A stretch of DNA of 64,000 nucleotides from Sulfurimonas sp. HSL-1656 (GTDB taxonomy: Bacteria; Campylobacterota; Campylobacteria; Campylobacterales; Sulfurimonadaceae). A model generated the notes under the pieces. That model was given only the letters and a program-made list of their open reading frames with translations, was not told the origin of the DNA and searched no databases. The stretch covers positions 2,356,001 through 2,420,000 of the forward strand of contig NZ_CP147915.1 of NCBI RefSeq assembly GCF_039645585.1. The letters run 5' to 3'. Below, one piece after another: positions 62,736 through 64,000 of this stretch; position 1 is the stretch's first letter, and each line of letters begins with the position of its first letter. Both the position numbers and the translations under genes were made by a program.

Positions 62736-64000
62736 ATGAAAAAAAATCGAATCGCTTCGATAACGGCTATCGGTCTTTGTGCGCTTATGACAGTTGGCGG
62801 CCCTTCTTTATACGCAGGAAAAGGCGGTGTTAAAGGTCCCGGCGGTGGCGGCGGGAATGACGGCGGTGGCACAACCACCCCAACCTACGATATCTCCAAA
62901 GGAATCGTCAGCGGCGATGCCTACAGTCTGGGAGTAGACGCTTCCCTCCTGAGCGGTGCCGTCCTCATTGATGTCGGTCCCGTTCCCGAAGTGCAGCTCT
63001 GCCCTACCGGTGGCTTCGACGAAGCAACCCTGCTAAAGGTTGATCTGCTCGGCCTCGTTCAAAGCAAAACGCTCTTCAATGCCACGGCAGGCGGGATCGG
63101 TGGAAATAAAGCGGGTGCACATAGCGTCAGCACTGTTGAAGATCTCAGTCTGCTCCGGGGGTTGATCAAGGCCAAGCTGCTGAGCGCCTCATGCAGCAGC
63201 TTTTCAAATGCAACGACGGCTGGCAGCAATGCAGGCAGCGTTATCGTCGGACTTTCCATCTGCGAAACAAACATCAATATCGGTGCGGCGGCCAATACGG
63301 AAGTCGCCTTAATCGATCTCACGCTTGTCAAAGGTCTGCTTGGCATCGGTAACAAAGTTGTGATTAAGCTGTTTGATAAAACCGGTACGCTGCTTTCGAG
63401 TACCGACTGTCTTGTCAGCAGTCTCAGCGGAACGCTGCAGTCTCTGCTCAATTCCGTGCTCGGACTTCTTGACAGTCTTCTCGGCGGAAGCATTCAGCTC
63501 GCCACCATCACAATCAATGAGCAGCTCCCGTCGGGCAACGGCGTTAATGTCACCGCCATGACTAACAGCGCCCTGCACGTTCATCTCGACACGAATCTGC
63601 TTGCACTTTTGAACCTCGGCGGCAGTGATCTTCAAATCGCCGGCGGAGACATTTACATCTCCGCGACACAGTGCGGCGTCGAAGTGAATGACGGCGGCGA
63701 TGAGCCCGAACCACCGATACCTCCCGGAGATGAAACAGGCTTCGTAACCGGCGGCGGTACAATCGGCCATGGCAACGACAGCGCCTCTTTTGCCTCTTTC
63801 GGCTTCAATGCGCGTCCGGACAAAGGGCACATCAACGTCGTAGACCATGACCTTGGAGTCCATATCCAGGGTTACTCCGTCAGCAGTTTCAATGTCAGCG
63901 GCACCTGTGCAACATTCTCGGGAATGGCGAAGGTCGACCATCAAAGCGGCTACACCTATACGGCTGAAGTGTGCGATAACGGCGAACCGGGGGATACGGA
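62736..64000 (+). CDS. Choice-of-anchor-P-like secreted protein, C-terminus outside the window
   Basis: At least 421 residues, open to the window edge. GGGAGGAG precedes the ATG; signal peptide MKKNRIASITAIGLCALM..SLYA. A Gly-rich linker, then a domain beginning ISKGIVSGDAYSLGVDASLL, typical of the choice-of-anchor P family, with four or more cysteines and repeated LLxxLL motifs. After a Pro/Asp/Glu linker (about 323-335) follows TGFVTGGGTIGHGNDSASF, as in the post-COAP domain. Surface anchoring signals, if any, would lie beyond the edge. Confidence 0.8.
   Translation, partial: MKKNRIASITAIGLCALMTVGGPSLYAGKGGVKGPGGGGGNDGGGTTTPTYDISKGIVSGDAYSLGVDASLLSGAVLIDVGPVPEVQLCPTGGFDEATLLKVDLLGLVQSKTLFNATAGGIGGNKAGAHSVSTVEDLSLLRGLIKAKLLSASCSSFSNATTAGSNAGSVIVGLSICETNINIGAAANTEVALIDLTLVKGLLGIGNKVVIKLFDKTGTLLSSTDCLVSSLSGTLQSLLNSVLGLLDSLLGGSIQLATITINEQLPSGNGVNVTAMTNSALHVHLDTNLLALLNLGGSDLQIAGGDIYISATQCGVEVNDGGDEPEPPIPPGDETGFVTGGGTIGHGNDSASFASFGFNARPDKGHINVVDHDLGVHIQGYSVSSFNVSGTCATFSGMAKVDHQSGYTYTAEVCDNGEPGDT

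Overview
The window looks like a chromosomal piece of a Campylobacterota (Epsilonproteobacteria) bacterium of the Sulfurimonas/Sulfurovum type. The reasons are the gene order and sequence style of the ribosomal clusters (S10-spc order with no rpmD between rpsE and rplO), a short MurE of the Campylobacter kind, TATAAT-like -10 boxes without clear -35 boxes, and many c-type cytochromes, c-di-GMP proteins and 7TM sensor kinases. The DNA is GC-rich for that phylum. Genus assignment is inference; nothing was searched.

Layout. 1-15938 is mostly housekeeping: moeA, nhaA, a 7TMR-DISM histidine kinase, tkt, ispA, ybaB, panD, a thioredoxin-like ferredoxin, a lipoprotein and small beta-barrel, murE, a TPR protein, an Nfu-type Fe-S scaffold, an aldo/keto reductase, a membrane-anchored glutamate-synthase-like FMN protein and a DoxX protein. 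16065-17756 is the first of three paralogous nine-heme cytochromes. 17942-20836 is the alpha operon (rpmJ-rpsM-rpsK-rpsD-rpoA-rplQ). 20837-34915 is an unusual ~14 kb block that separates rpmJ from infA. It holds two more nonaheme cytochromes, a BspA-type repeat lipoprotein, an OmpR-type regulator, a sensor kinase with a periplasmic-binding-like protein and a porin, a CvfB-like RNA-binding protein, a radical SAM enzyme, a globin-CZB-GGDEF cyclase and a 2OG-Fe(II) oxygenase, and it ends at tRNA-Pro. 34916-45662 is the rest of the ribosomal supercluster from rpsJ to infA. 45842-49286 holds an AAA ATPase and a GGDEF/EAL protein. 49305-58145 is a long minus-strand cluster: LolA-like carrier, two FtsX-type permeases, ABC ATPase, outer-membrane barrel, PhoX-like protein and diheme lipoprotein. 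58214-64000 has rnhB, plsC, a secreted subtilisin with a P domain beside a separately encoded propeptide-like protein, and the start of a choice-of-anchor-P-like secreted protein.

The most interesting system is the cytochrome/two-component block. All three cytochrome genes carry the same promoter layout: an 11-bp-period direct repeat (ATGAAGATTTG-like), then exactly 10 bp, then a CATAAT/CATACT -10. The third copy lies between the cytochrome and the OmpR-family regulator, with a TATAAT facing the regulator on the other side. I infer that this regulator binds the repeats and coordinates the three cytochromes, with the convergent operon porin / binding-like protein / histidine kinase supplying the signal.

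Other points worth a look are the subtilisin whose inhibitor-like propeptide seems to be supplied by a separate downstream gene, the cyclase combining a globin-like and a zinc-binding CZB domain, the ABC/LolA/barrel/PhoX cluster, and at least four genes whose -10 box lies only 5-7 nt before the ATG (leaderless transcripts).
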